Positions 36,689 through 46,217 are shown, counted from the first letter of the stretch. The stretch: DNA of 64,000 nt from an uncultured Oceanospirillaceae bacterium (GCA_937138495.1 CAKZPE010000007.1:62001-126000); one strand, 5' to 3'. Notes: generated from the letters alone by a model not told the origin. Numbers and translations are program-made.

Positions 36689-36759
36689 ACAGCAGGCCAT
36701 AACAGGGTTATGGCTTGTTTTCAGGCAATGACAGCTAACTGACTGAGGGAGTATGTGCC

Positions 36760-38055
36760 ATGAAAGAACATAGGGGGCTGAGTGCGGATAAACCGGTGGA
36801 ATGCCATACCCAGGTGATTGGTTTGGGGGTGGCCGGGCTGGGGCTGGCAATGGCGGCGGATAAGCAGGGACGGTTGGATGAACTGCTGAATAAAGGCCTG
36901 ACATTCATCGATAAGCGTGCACCGGATCAGTGGCACAGCCTGCAATATGATATTGCTTCAAACTCCGGAGCGGCTGATTTTCTGGAAGGTATTCGCCGGG
37001 ATGGAATGGCCGCGGAGCTGCTGGCTTCACCTCTGGGGGAAAAGATACTCGCCAGCCAGGATGGGCTTATTAATTTGCAGGTGGTGGCGTCTTTCTTTGA
37101 GCAGTTAGCCCGACAGCTGGCTGATGAGGTCAGTGGCTACAGCCAGTCCGGGATTATCCACGGACAAACCGTGAGTGAGCTGAGGCTTGAAAAGGATGGC
37201 TCCGTCAGCAGCCTGAATCCTGCCCGGCAGGTGCTGGCCCGTTCCAGACAGGCGGTGATCGCCAGTGGTGGGCAGGAACAGTTGTTGCAACCGCTGCAGC
37301 AGCTGGCTGACCAGGCAGAGGCAGAGTTATGGTGCTCCGAAGCGATTTTACGCGGTGCAAAGAATACTGTTCTGGGTGAGCGGATTGCTGCGGGGAAACG
37401 GATTGTTGTCGTTGGCGGCGCACACAGTGCATTTTCTGTGCTGGATTATCTGTTGCGGTATTTTGGTGACGCGTTAGGTGAGCAGCAGTTGATGCTGTTC
37501 GTTCGCGGGCCGGTGCGTCTGTATCACCGTTCAGTTGATGACTGTCGGCAGTTATCCCCGCTGGCGGATGTGTCCCGGCTGGACCGTGCTTCCGGAGAAG
37601 TGAACCGTTACTCAGGCCTGCGCGGTGATGCCCGTCAGGTCTATATGGATGTGATTGCAGGCCGGGAGCCACGCGTCAGCATTGTTACCGGCGATGATGT
37701 CACCGCTGAGCATGTTGCTGAGAGTGGTTGTGTTATTCAGGCAACGGGATACCGGTCCCGGTCACCGGTGATTACAGATGCCGGGGGGAATATTGTTTCT
37801 GTTGCACATCACCACGGCAATTTAAAACTGACGGATACGTTTAATTTGCAAGCCGCGGAAGGTGAGCCTTTAACCGCACTCTATGCGCTGGGGCTCGGTT
37901 GTTTTAATGCCACTGAACCTCACTTTATGGCCACAGGCGAAGTGCCGGTGGGAGTGAATATTTATCATGCTCAGGATGCTCAACGGATATTCAGGGCTAT
38001 TTATGATGCCCCGTTCAGCCATCAGCGCCCTCCGTCTTATCAGTACGCAACCTGA
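36760..38055 (+). CDS. FAD-dependent oxidoreductase (monooxygenase/thioredoxin-reductase-like fold)
   Basis: 431 residues. An N-terminal dinucleotide-binding motif (VIGLGVAGLGLAMAADKQG) and a second Rossmann motif in the middle (RIVVVGGAHSAFSVLDYLL) mark a two-domain flavoprotein like the class B monooxygenases or ornithine/lysine hydroxylases. The ATGYRS element near the C-terminus supports this. In the cluster it could oxidise a ring, amine or thiol on the product or reduce a disulfide. Substrate not determinable. Confidence 0.8.
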   Translation: MKEHRGLSADKPVECHTQVIGLGVAGLGLAMAADKQGRLDELLNKGLTFIDKRAPDQWHSLQYDIASNSGAADFLEGIRRDGMAAELLASPLGEKILASQDGLINLQVVASFFEQLARQLADEVSGYSQSGIIHGQTVSELRLEKDGSVSSLNPARQVLARSRQAVIASGGQEQLLQPLQQLADQAEAELWCSEAILRGAKNTVLGERIAAGKRIVVVGGAHSAFSVLDYLLRYFGDALGEQQLMLFVRGPVRLYHRSVDDCRQLSPLADVSRLDRASGEVNRYSGLRGDARQVYMDVIAGREPRVSIVTGDDVTAEHVAESGCVIQATGYRSRSPVITDAGGNIVSVAHHHGNLKLTDTFNLQAAEGEPLTALYALGLGCFNATEPHFMATGEVPVGVNIYHAQDAQRIFRAIYDAPFSHQRPPSYQYAT

Positions 38056-38094
38056 TACACCTTTAGCTTTCATTAACTTTAAGAGATCACTGAT

Positions 38095-39933
38095 ATGAAT
38101 CTTCCGCTTCAGGATCATCGGCTGGAAGTGACCGTTGATCCTGCGTATTCGGGAATGGTGCCGTGGTATGCATCTCTGCATTATCAGGCGCAGCGGTTAG
38201 GCGCAGATTATGCGCTTATACATCAGAAACCCGGCGAGGGAATCGCCACTATGACCCTGACTGCGCCGGATGGTCTGCAGTCCGTCATGTTGGTCAATGT
38301 ATTGCCCGGGCAGGCGGGGCCGGTGTCAGAAGCCTGTCTTCAGGCTGCCAGTGGCATGATGTCAGTTCATGGGCGGTCGGCCAGGGAAGCACGGCCATTG
38401 GGGCTGGATTATGCCATGACGCTGGCGGCAGTGACCGGCATCACCGGGCTAATGGCTCTACAGACCGGGCAGCGAAGGGGCAAGCAGATTCAGCGGGCTG
38501 AATTATCCCTGCTGGGGTCTGCGCTGACGGCGACCGGTCAGTATATTGCAGATGCTACTTGCGGCGCGCCGGATTTTAATCTGCTGCCGGGGCACTGTTC
38601 GGTATTTTTGCGCCCTCCGTTTAAATCCTCTGATGGCGTGTTATTTGAACTGGAAGCGCTGGATGCGTCCCCCTGGCTTCGTTTTTGGCAGCGCTTAGGC
38701 GTTGAAGATGATATAGCCGGTAAAGCCTGGAAAGCGTTTCAGCTACGGTATGCCCGGGCTGTTTCGCCGTTGCCAGAGACGCTGTTTGCGGCGACCGGGG
38801 AATATGAGTATGCAGTGCTTAAGGGGCTGTGCGATGAAACCGGAATGAGCATGTGTCCGGTAAACAGTCTGCAGTCACAGGCTGGCAAAGACACAACCCG
38901 GTTGTCCTGGCAGCAAGGCCCCTGGGCATTCAGCGAATGGCAGGCTTGTTCTCCATCGGCACCTGTCAGTGCGGCGGGGCTGCCACTGGATGGTATGCAG
39001 GTTATAGAGTCCTGCCGGCGCATTCAGGGGCCGCTGGCCGGGCATATTCTGGCCATGCTCGGGGCTGATGTGATTCGTCTGGAACCTCCGGGCGGTGATC
39101 CGTTAAGAGGTATGCCGCCGGTGGTTGCCGGTTGTTCAGCCCGCTTTTCGGCCTTGAACCGCCTGAAACAGGTACAGGAGGTCAATATCAAAACATCGGA
39201 AGGGCGTCAGCAAATTGCTGCTTTGGTAGCTCAGGCTGATGGGTTTATACATAACTGGGCGCCTGATAAGGCAGATGAGCTGGCGCTGGATCATCGCCAT
39301 CTTGCCGAGGTTAATCCCGGACTGGTGTATGGATACGCCGGCGGATGGGGAAGGTTTATGGATGATACAACCATTCCAGGGACGGATTTTATGGCGCAGG
39401 CATACTCAGGCGTTGCATCAGAAATAGCCAACGCGTCCGGGCTGAAGGGTGGTTCGCTGTTTACGGTTCTGGATGTGCTGGGAGGTGCGGTTGCTGCGCA
39501 GGGTGTTGTTGCCGGTCTGTTGATGCGCGAATCCACGCAGCGGGCAGGCAAGGTAGAAACGTCACTTCTGGGGGCGGCTAACCTGCTATGTGCTCAATCA
39601 CTGGCGCAGATATACAAACCGGACAGCAACCAGACGCAGTGCCCGGATGACTGGCGAATGGCCACCCTTGATGGCTGGCTTATGATCACTGCCAGCAGGG
39701 CGCAGATCTCGGATCTGATATCGCCTCTGGCTAAGGTACATGGTGAATCCGATCCGGTGACGGTCTTTGCCCTTCAGAGCGGTGAATACTGGTTGCAGCA
39801 GTGTCAGCTAAATCAGTTGGCTGCAGCAAAAATCATTGAGAACTTGCCTGATCTGGCAACAGACCCATCCATCCGGGGCTGTGTTCGTCAGGAAGACTAT
39901 CTGCAAATTAAATCCCCTTGGAGTTTTACATGA
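38095..39933 (+). CDS. Class III (CaiB/BaiF) CoA transferase, double-half architecture
   Basis: 612 residues, longer than the roughly 400-residue family norm. The C-terminal half (about 300-612) is a CaiB-type unit (LAGHILAMLGADVIRLEPPG, then PGTDFMAQAYSG with candidate catalytic Asp431). The N-terminal 300 residues resemble the C-terminal half of another CaiB unit (LDYAMTLAAVTGITGLMAL, then VFLRPPFKSSDGVLFELEAL). The enzyme probably moves CoA onto the acid activated in this pathway. It overlaps the following ligase gene by 4 bp (ATGA), so the two are coupled. Confidence 0.82.
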   Translation: MNLPLQDHRLEVTVDPAYSGMVPWYASLHYQAQRLGADYALIHQKPGEGIATMTLTAPDGLQSVMLVNVLPGQAGPVSEACLQAASGMMSVHGRSAREARPLGLDYAMTLAAVTGITGLMALQTGQRRGKQIQRAELSLLGSALTATGQYIADATCGAPDFNLLPGHCSVFLRPPFKSSDGVLFELEALDASPWLRFWQRLGVEDDIAGKAWKAFQLRYARAVSPLPETLFAATGEYEYAVLKGLCDETGMSMCPVNSLQSQAGKDTTRLSWQQGPWAFSEWQACSPSAPVSAAGLPLDGMQVIESCRRIQGPLAGHILAMLGADVIRLEPPGGDPLRGMPPVVAGCSARFSALNRLKQVQEVNIKTSEGRQQIAALVAQADGFIHNWAPDKADELALDHRHLAEVNPGLVYGYAGGWGRFMDDTTIPGTDFMAQAYSGVASEIANASGLKGGSLFTVLDVLGGAVAAQGVVAGLLMRESTQRAGKVETSLLGAANLLCAQSLAQIYKPDSNQTQCPDDWRMATLDGWLMITASRAQISDLISPLAKVHGESDPVTVFALQSGEYWLQQCQLNQLAAAKIIENLPDLATDPSIRGCVRQEDYLQIKSPWSFT

Positions 39934-41615
39934 ACAGTGCCGGAATTATTGATCTGGTGCCTGCCGAGTTGCGGGCACAATGGGTTACCGACGGAACCTA
40001 TCCTGACAAAACCGTCTATGCGCTATTTTGTGAACATGCCGCAACACAGCCTGATACCCCGGCAGTACTGTCGCCGGAACTGACGCTCAGTTATGCACAG
40101 CTGTTGGATAAGGTGCGTCGTTTGGCTAACAGCCTGAAGCGTTTGGGCATTGTTCCGGGCGATACGGTTGCGTATCAGCTGAGCAACAGCTGGCGCAGTT
40201 GTGCGATTGATCTGGCGGTTGCTGCTTTAGGCGGTGTGGTGGCGCCCTTCCCGCCGGGCCGTGGCCGGCTGGATATTGAAGCATTGCTGCGCAATTCCGG
40301 TGCCCGGGCAATTATTATTGAACCTGAATTTGGCGGCATCGATTTCTGTGAAATGGTTGAGTCAATCAGGCCAAAAGCTCTGAGTTTACGTTTTCTGATA
40401 GCGAACGGTGACCGCAGAAACAACTGGTTATCACTGGATGAAATGTTCGCGGATTCGCCTGTCCATGATGATGAATTGCCGGAGGTATGTCCGGATTCTC
40501 CGGTACGTATGCTGGTTTCTTCGGGTACGGAGTCGGAGCCGAAGCTGGTTGCTTATTCACATAATGCCCTGATTGGTGGAAGGGGGCGCTTTTTACAGCG
40601 CATTCATAATGACGGGAAGACATTCAGGGGGATGTACTTAATTCCTCTGGGCTCTTCATTCGGTTCGACTGCGACGTTTGGAATTTTGTGCTGGCTGGGC
40701 GGATCGGTTGTGGTGTTGCCGAAGTTTGATCCTGACGCTGTTTTACAGGCCATCGAAAGGTTTCGGCCTTCTTATGTGCTGGGTGTACCTACCATGTTCC
40801 AGCGAATGTTAGCGGCTGAGAGTCTGACTGGCTGTGATCTGAGTAGCCTGCAGGCGATTATCAGTGGCGGGTCACTGATTGATAAAACTACTATCGATCG
40901 TTGTATGCAGGCATTTGGCTGTGGGTTTATCAGTTTGTACGGGTCTGCTGACGGGGTTAATTGTCATAACTTACTGAACGAAGGGCTGGATGTGGTCAGC
41001 TACAGTGTTGGCCGGCCGAACCCCGGTGTATGTGACATCCGTATCGTTGATGATCTGCATAAAGATGTGCCCCAGGGCAGTATCGGTGAAATTGCAGCCC
41101 GGGGCCCGTTAAGCCCGATGCAGTATGTGAATGCCGAGCAGTTAGATGCGCGTTACCGGGATAGCCAGGGTTGGGTGTACACCGGTGATCTTGGTTTTAT
41201 AGATACCCGGGGGTATCTGGTACTTGCCGGTCGCAAGAAAGATATCATTATCCGTGGTGGCACAAATATCAGCCCGGTTCAGATTGAGAATCTGGCAACC
41301 TCTCATCCGGATGTGGTCAGCGCGGCCTGTGTACCGGTTGCTGATCCGGATCTGGGACACCGTATTTGTATTTGTCTGAGCCTTAAGCCGGGCGCAGAAC
41401 GGTTATCGCTGGCGCAGATTACAGGCTATCTGACTGACCGTGGTCTGGAAGTGAATAAGTTACCTGAGTTTTTATCGTACTTCAGCCAGATGCCTCTGAG
41501 CCCTGCCGGCAAATTGGATAAAAAACAGATGACCGGGGAGCTGGGATGGCTCGCACCTGACGTGCCGTGTAACAGTGAAACTGAAACGAACGCGCTGGCC
41601 GGAGGTGCTGCATGA
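39930..41615 (+). CDS. AMP-dependent acyl ligase/acyl-CoA synthetase
   Basis: 561 residues from the ATG at 39930, within the ATGA overlap. ANL-superfamily motifs: phosphate loop VSSGTESEPKLVAYSH, A5-like SLYGSADG, A7/A8 YTGDLGFIDTRGYLVLAGRKKDI with the hinge, and the C-terminal catalytic lysine in SPAGKLDKKQM. It activates a carboxylate as acyl-adenylate for thioester formation or sulfur transfer. In the PDTC and thioquinolobactin systems an AMP ligase activates the aromatic carboxyl before sulfur arrives from the carrier. The same role is the natural guess. Confidence 0.88.
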   Translation: MNSAGIIDLVPAELRAQWVTDGTYPDKTVYALFCEHAATQPDTPAVLSPELTLSYAQLLDKVRRLANSLKRLGIVPGDTVAYQLSNSWRSCAIDLAVAALGGVVAPFPPGRGRLDIEALLRNSGARAIIIEPEFGGIDFCEMVESIRPKALSLRFLIANGDRRNNWLSLDEMFADSPVHDDELPEVCPDSPVRMLVSSGTESEPKLVAYSHNALIGGRGRFLQRIHNDGKTFRGMYLIPLGSSFGSTATFGILCWLGGSVVVLPKFDPDAVLQAIERFRPSYVLGVPTMFQRMLAAESLTGCDLSSLQAIISGGSLIDKTTIDRCMQAFGCGFISLYGSADGVNCHNLLNEGLDVVSYSVGRPNPGVCDIRIVDDLHKDVPQGSIGEIAARGPLSPMQYVNAEQLDARYRDSQGWVYTGDLGFIDTRGYLVLAGRKKDIIIRGGTNISPVQIENLATSHPDVVSAACVPVADPDLGHRICICLSLKPGAERLSLAQITGYLTDRGLEVNKLPEFLSYFSQMPLSPAGKLDKKQMTGELGWLAPDVPCNSETETNALAGGAA

Positions 41616-42796
41616 ATCCGTTAGCAGAGCCGGTAATGCCAAAGCATGCATCGGCAGAGCAGCTTGCATCCCGTGTCCGTGAGTTTGTTGATTCCCGGGT
41701 GTTGCCCTGTGAAGTGCAGCTGAATAAAGGCGGTAATGAAGCCCGTGAGCAATTGAAGGTTTTGAGCCGTGCAGCAAGAGAAGGTGGCTTACGGGGTATG
41801 TTCTATCCCGCTGAGTGTGGTGGTCGGGTGGCAAGCCTGGAAGAGTACTTACCGGTGGCTGAGGAAGAAGGCAGGACGGAGTTTTCCCAAACGCTGTTTG
41901 CCAGTCATTCAGCGCTGGATGCGCATATGCTGCTCCGGTTTGCTTCAGGCCCGGCGAAACAGCAATTTCTTGAGCCTCTGATACGGGGTGAAGCAATACC
42001 CAGTTATGGAATGACAGAACCTGATCATTGTGGGTCATTACCGGCGCATATTTCTACCCGGGCGCGGTTGGATAACGGTGAGTGGGTCATTCAGGGGAAA
42101 AAGTGGTTTATCTGTAATACCGGCAGTTCTCATTTTGTAACGGTACTGGTCAGAACGGATTCTGAGGCAGCCCCCGGAGAAGCACTGTCGATGATACTGG
42201 TGCCGACAGACAGCCCGGGTTTTGAAGTGAACCGTTCGATTGCGGTGATGGGACGTCAGCAGGGACAGGGCGAAATGCACTTTAACGCTGTGCGGGTACC
42301 TGAACATAATATTCTGGGGGCGCCCGGAGAAGGTGTCATGCTGATGCGCAGCCGTCTGGGAATGGGGCGGGTGTTACGTGCTGCTCACTGGGTTGGTCTG
42401 GCCCGGCGCAGCTATGAGCTGATGCTGGACCGGCTGCTGTCTGACCGTTGTCAGCGGGCAGGTCTGGCCCGTAAACAGCTGGTTCGCAAGCACGTTTACG
42501 ATGTGCATGAAGCCATTATTTCTGCCCGGCATTTACTCCGGGAAGCAGCCCGGCTGGTGGATCTGAATGCTGAGTGTGATGTGGAAGTGAATATGGCTAA
42601 AGTGGCCGCGTCACATGCTTTGTGTCTGGCGGCAGATTCTGCTGTACAGATTTATGGGGCTGAGGGGGTCAGTGACGAGTCGCCTTTGTCGGGTATTTAC
42701 CGGACGGCACGGACAACCCGGATACTTGATGGGTCTGACGAGGCTCTGATCAGTTCGGTGGGACGTCAGTTAATCGAACGTTATGCTCAGCAGTAA
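41612..42796 (+). CDS. Acyl-CoA dehydrogenase
   Basis: 394 residues, flavoprotein of the ACAD family. Characteristic parts are TEPDHCGSLPAH, GKKWFICNTGSSHF and QIYGAEGVSDESPLSGIYR, with TRILDGSDEALIS near the end. It overlaps the ligase gene by 4 bp (ATGA). It would oxidise a CoA- or thioester-bound intermediate; one attractive option is aromatising a dihydro ring, but nothing in the sequence proves this. Confidence 0.88.
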   Translation: MNPLAEPVMPKHASAEQLASRVREFVDSRVLPCEVQLNKGGNEAREQLKVLSRAAREGGLRGMFYPAECGGRVASLEEYLPVAEEEGRTEFSQTLFASHSALDAHMLLRFASGPAKQQFLEPLIRGEAIPSYGMTEPDHCGSLPAHISTRARLDNGEWVIQGKKWFICNTGSSHFVTVLVRTDSEAAPGEALSMILVPTDSPGFEVNRSIAVMGRQQGQGEMHFNAVRVPEHNILGAPGEGVMLMRSRLGMGRVLRAAHWVGLARRSYELMLDRLLSDRCQRAGLARKQLVRKHVYDVHEAIISARHLLREAARLVDLNAECDVEVNMAKVAASHALCLAADSAVQIYGAEGVSDESPLSGIYRTARTTRILDGSDEALISSVGRQLIERYAQQ

Positions 42797-42810
42797 GGCC
42801 AGGAGGCTTT

Positions 42811-43869
42811 ATGTATTCAGGTACAGCACTGGCCGAATCTGTGGGGTTGCGGCTGCAGAGTATAGAGGCTCAGGCCGGTGGGGATTTCCCTCTTTTTGCT
42901 GGGCGTGATCAGACGCGCTGGCAATGTTCGCCGGGAGGTTCGTGGGTCGGCGGTTTCTGGGCCGGCTGCTGGGGGCTGGAGTATGTCTTCAGTCAGCAAC
43001 CTGCCAGTGCTGAACGGGCGCTTTTCTGGAGCCGTAAGCTAAAGGCGAAGTTATCGCTTGAGTCAGTTCACAGCAGTATGATTTTTGCGTTTGGCTGCCA
43101 GTGCCCGCTTCGCTGGTGCCGGGAATATGCGGTTGATGACAGTCACTGGTTATGTCAGCGGGCGGCCAGTGAACTGGCCGTTCAGTTTGATTCAGGTTTG
43201 CAGTGTATTCCATTGGGGAGCGCGTTAGGCGGCGGTGACAATGGTAAGGCATCCTTTTCGGTAGATTCCCTTGCGGCGGTTATCTTATTGCTGTCCGGGC
43301 AGGGTGATAACCGTCTGGTTCGCTTAGCCAGACGGCATACGGATGTGTATTTAAAGCATGGGTTTTCAGCAGGAGCCTGTAGCAGTGCGATGTTGAACGT
43401 TGACGGCCAGTGGCGTTGTCAGGAGCCCGGAGACTGGTCCAGAGGGCAGGCCTGGGGCATGTTGGGACTGGTTGTAGCGTCTGCTCAGTGGGGGGCAGAG
43501 TATAAGGTTGCTGCACGGGAGGCGCTGGAATACTGGCTCAGTTCCAGAGGCACCGGTATCTGTTTCAACAGGCCTGCGGACAGTCAGTCTCAGACCGATC
43601 CGTCGGCGTGCCTGATTGCTGCTGTAGCGATGTTGTTGTTTTCCCGACAGGATACATCGCCGCAGTGGTGGGAATCCGGTCAAAAGCTCTGCCAGAGTGT
43701 TATGGGTGATGAAACGCTGTCCGGGGCTGAACATGAAGGGATTCGGTTCACCGGTTGTTATACACAACTTGCCGGTGGTAAGCAGGGACATGCTGAAACC
43801 CCCTGGGGATACTTTTTTCTCTTGTTATCTGCCGCTCTGCTGGACGGTAAAATCGATACCTTGTGGTAG
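42811..43869 (+). CDS. GH88-like (alpha/alpha)6-barrel protein with degenerate active site
   Basis: 352 residues, start after a strong AGGAGG. The fold resembles unsaturated glucuronyl hydrolases (GH88/GH105): VGGFWAGCWGLEYVF, SVDSLAAVILLL (Asp152, matching the second catalytic aspartate), WSRGQAWGMLGLV, DPSACLIAAVAML and the C-terminal TPWGYFFLLL. The first catalytic aspartate of GH88 enzymes (HDxGF) is replaced here: the region reads SVHSSMIFAFG. There is no signal peptide, and the protein is unusually cysteine-rich (at least nine Cys). It sits in the operon, 14 bp after the dehydrogenase. A sugar hydrolase makes little sense here; a scaffold or new enzyme is possible. Confidence 0.7.
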   Translation: MYSGTALAESVGLRLQSIEAQAGGDFPLFAGRDQTRWQCSPGGSWVGGFWAGCWGLEYVFSQQPASAERALFWSRKLKAKLSLESVHSSMIFAFGCQCPLRWCREYAVDDSHWLCQRAASELAVQFDSGLQCIPLGSALGGGDNGKASFSVDSLAAVILLLSGQGDNRLVRLARRHTDVYLKHGFSAGACSSAMLNVDGQWRCQEPGDWSRGQAWGMLGLVVASAQWGAEYKVAAREALEYWLSSRGTGICFNRPADSQSQTDPSACLIAAVAMLLFSRQDTSPQWWESGQKLCQSVMGDETLSGAEHEGIRFTGCYTQLAGGKQGHAETPWGYFFLLLSAALLDGKIDTLW

Positions 43870-44028
43870 TCCCTGATTCAGACCTGACAGATGTCGGTTG
43901 CGGTACAGAAAAGACTGCCTGGCCCGTATGTGTTCTGTATTTAATGGCTTTTTGTTCGCCATTCGACATTCAGATGCCTTGCCTTCTGTCACACTTCGGA
44001 GCGATATAAATTGTTGCAGGAAGTGTGT

Positions 44029-45249
44029 ATGCCTCAGTCGGATGGACGTCAGAAGTCAGGTCTTCGTTTTGCGTTACCGTTATTTTTTGCGCTGCTTGTG
44101 AATGCAGCAGCGCATGCTTATTTTACGATTACCTTCCCTGCGCTGGGCCGTGAATTGAAGCTGACGGATTTGGATTCCAGTCTGGTTTTGAGTATTTCTG
44201 CGGGGGTGATGATGCTGGCGGCTCCTGGCTGGGGCTGGTTGTGTGAGTCGTGGGGGCGGCGTCGGGTAATCCTGACAGGTCTGATCGTTTCTGCATGTTC
44301 CAGTGTTGTGCTTGCACTGGTGATCGGTGTCCGTTCAGAGTTGTTTATGACGGTGCAATGGCTTTTTCTGACTCTGCTGACCATCAGAGTTGTTCATACG
44401 GCATTGTCTGCCGGGGTTCAGCCGGCAGCGCAGGCTGTTATTGCTGACCTGACCCTGCGGGAAGGGCGTGCGCGCGGAATGGGATTTATGGGCGCAGCCT
44501 TTGGTCTGGGTACCATTGCCGGTGGTTTTCTGGCACTGCTGTCAGGCAGCCATTATCTGGTCGCTGGTTTTTTGTGTGTCGCTGCAATGTTGTCGATGTC
44601 GGTGGTCGTACTGGTCTTTAATTTTCAGGAGACAGGACAGACTGAAAAGCAGGCCGTACAGACAGCATTACCTCTGAAAGCGGTTTTACCTTATCTTTTT
44701 ACCACGTTGCTTGGGCTCACTATGTACAGTGCTTTACAGCAAATCACCAGTTGGCGGTTACAGGACGGTTTTGCCATGGCATCACATCAGTCTGTGCAAT
44801 TTACCGGTGCCATCATGATGGCGACGATGATCGCGATGATCGTGACTCAGGGAGGTCTGGTTGTCAGATTGAAATGGTCAGCGCAAAAACTGCGTCTTAC
44901 CGGCGCGTGTCTGATTGCACTGGCATTGCTGGTGGCTGTTATCGTCATTTCGCCGTTTATGTTGCTGGCAGTGATGATGTTGTTAGGGGTGGGATTAGGA
45001 ATGCTGTTACCCGGTAATCTGGCGTTGTTAAGTCTGGCGGCAGATAGCCATCAGCAAGGCAAAATTGCCGGCATCAATGGTATGTGTCAGGGGGCCGGGC
45101 TTGCTTTAGGGCCGGTCAGTGGCTCACTGCTTTATGATTTTGATATGCGCTTACCGTATTTGCTGGCGGGTATTTTATTTGCGTTACTGGCTATATACGG
45201 GATTTATATGCTGAAGCGAACCGGGCAGGTGGTTTCCGTGCCTGGCTAA
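44029..45249 (+). CDS. MFS transporter, probable metallophore exporter
   Basis: 406 residues, twelve predicted membrane helices. The ATG at 44029 is preferred (AGGA eight bases upstream) to the longer TTG reading. The MFS loop signature GWLCESWGRRRVIL is present between helices 2 and 3. The gene is the last of the block and converges with the AraC regulator (4-bp overlap). It likely exports the product. PDTC-type clusters carry a comparable MFS permease. Confidence 0.85.
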   Translation: MPQSDGRQKSGLRFALPLFFALLVNAAAHAYFTITFPALGRELKLTDLDSSLVLSISAGVMMLAAPGWGWLCESWGRRRVILTGLIVSACSSVVLALVIGVRSELFMTVQWLFLTLLTIRVVHTALSAGVQPAAQAVIADLTLREGRARGMGFMGAAFGLGTIAGGFLALLSGSHYLVAGFLCVAAMLSMSVVVLVFNFQETGQTEKQAVQTALPLKAVLPYLFTTLLGLTMYSALQQITSWRLQDGFAMASHQSVQFTGAIMMATMIAMIVTQGGLVVRLKWSAQKLRLTGACLIALALLVAVIVISPFMLLAVMMLLGVGLGMLLPGNLALLSLAADSHQQGKIAGINGMCQGAGLALGPVSGSLLYDFDMRLPYLLAGILFALLAIYGIYMLKRTGQVVSVPG

Positions 45250-46196
45250 CTGTTGGGTTCCGGGTCACGGTATTCGGAGGGGGAGTGACCGAATTGTTTT
45301 TTGAATGACTGTGCAAAGTGGCTGGCGCTGCTGAAGCCGCACTGGAAGGCGATATCAGTAATGGAGCGTTGTGGGTCCCGCAGATACGTACAGGCCCGTT
45401 GCATCCGGTAACTTCTTAGCCAGTCGAATACCGTCGCGCCGTAGTGCTTTTTAAACTGACGGTTAAGTCTGGCGTGGCTCATACCGGCTTCCCGGGCTAA
45501 TTCTGACAGGGAGGGCGGATGTGCCAGATCTCTGATGAGTAAGTCGGTCACAGCCTGTAAAGACGGTTCTTCTACCGTTGTTTCCGGCTGTGCCGGAGAG
45601 ATCCAGCGCGCAATGAGTTCCAGGGCTCTGGCTTCGGCAAGAAGTCTGTCGGTGGCTGAGAGCATCGGGTTATTGACCAGATCTGAAATCCACTGATCCG
45701 GTGATTCCTGATGACCTAAGCGAATCATCTGATTGTGTGAAATCAGCATGCAGATATCGTCTGAAGCTTTGAATGCACTGTTGATGCGTTCGGTGGAGTA
45801 TTTGATGACCGACATTTTGGCGTGAATACCTGCCGGGGTGTGGCGACAAATTTCGGTGCCGCCGGTGTTGATAAGCCAGACGTCTCCTTCTCTCACCGTG
45901 CATGTCTGGGAGTTGTCAGCAAAGCGAAAGTCGCTATAGCCCTTGAGGCCAAAAATGAGCAGCGTTGTTGCTTTGTTGTAACGTATGTTGGATTCAAAAT
46001 TTTGACTGAACATACAGTTACTCAGTGTGCAGGAGATATCAGGGCAGATATGGCCTGTCAGAAACTCGGTTTTCCCCCTGGCGACGGGCAGTGATTTTTT
46101 ACACCAGGTGCCCATCTCAGATTGACTGCAGTTCAGGTAACGCTGATCGATCAGCCATTGAGACGCTGTTGCTGCGTTCATATACAAAACCTTCAA
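45246..46196 (-). CDS. AraC-family regulator (PchR/PdtC-like)
   Basis: 316 residues. The C-terminal 100 residues form the two helix-turn-helix AraC domain (LSELAREAGMSHARLNRQFK and ITDIAFQCGFSSASHFAQSF). The N-terminal 200 residues are cysteine-rich (several Cys within residues 20-75) and could sense the metal-product complex. AraC-type regulators of siderophore loci respond to their own metallophore, as PchR and PdtC do. It converges with the MFS gene, and a Fur-box-like site lies 22 bp upstream of its start. Confidence 0.85.
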   Translation of the reverse strand: MKVLYMNAATASQWLIDQRYLNCSQSEMGTWCKKSLPVARGKTEFLTGHICPDISCTLSNCMFSQNFESNIRYNKATTLLIFGLKGYSDFRFADNSQTCTVREGDVWLINTGGTEICRHTPAGIHAKMSVIKYSTERINSAFKASDDICMLISHNQMIRLGHQESPDQWISDLVNNPMLSATDRLLAEARALELIARWISPAQPETTVEEPSLQAVTDLLIRDLAHPPSLSELAREAGMSHARLNRQFKKHYGATVFDWLRSYRMQRACTYLRDPQRSITDIAFQCGFSSASHFAQSFKKQFGHSPSEYRDPEPNS

Positions 46197-46217
46197 ATGT
46201 GTTTTAATGATTTAAAT

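Noticed and set aside
28877..46196. Firm assignment of the product as PDTC
   Set aside because: Core genes agree, but several members (GH88-like, double OsmC, double CaiB) cannot be matched from memory to a described pdt gene, and no search could be run.
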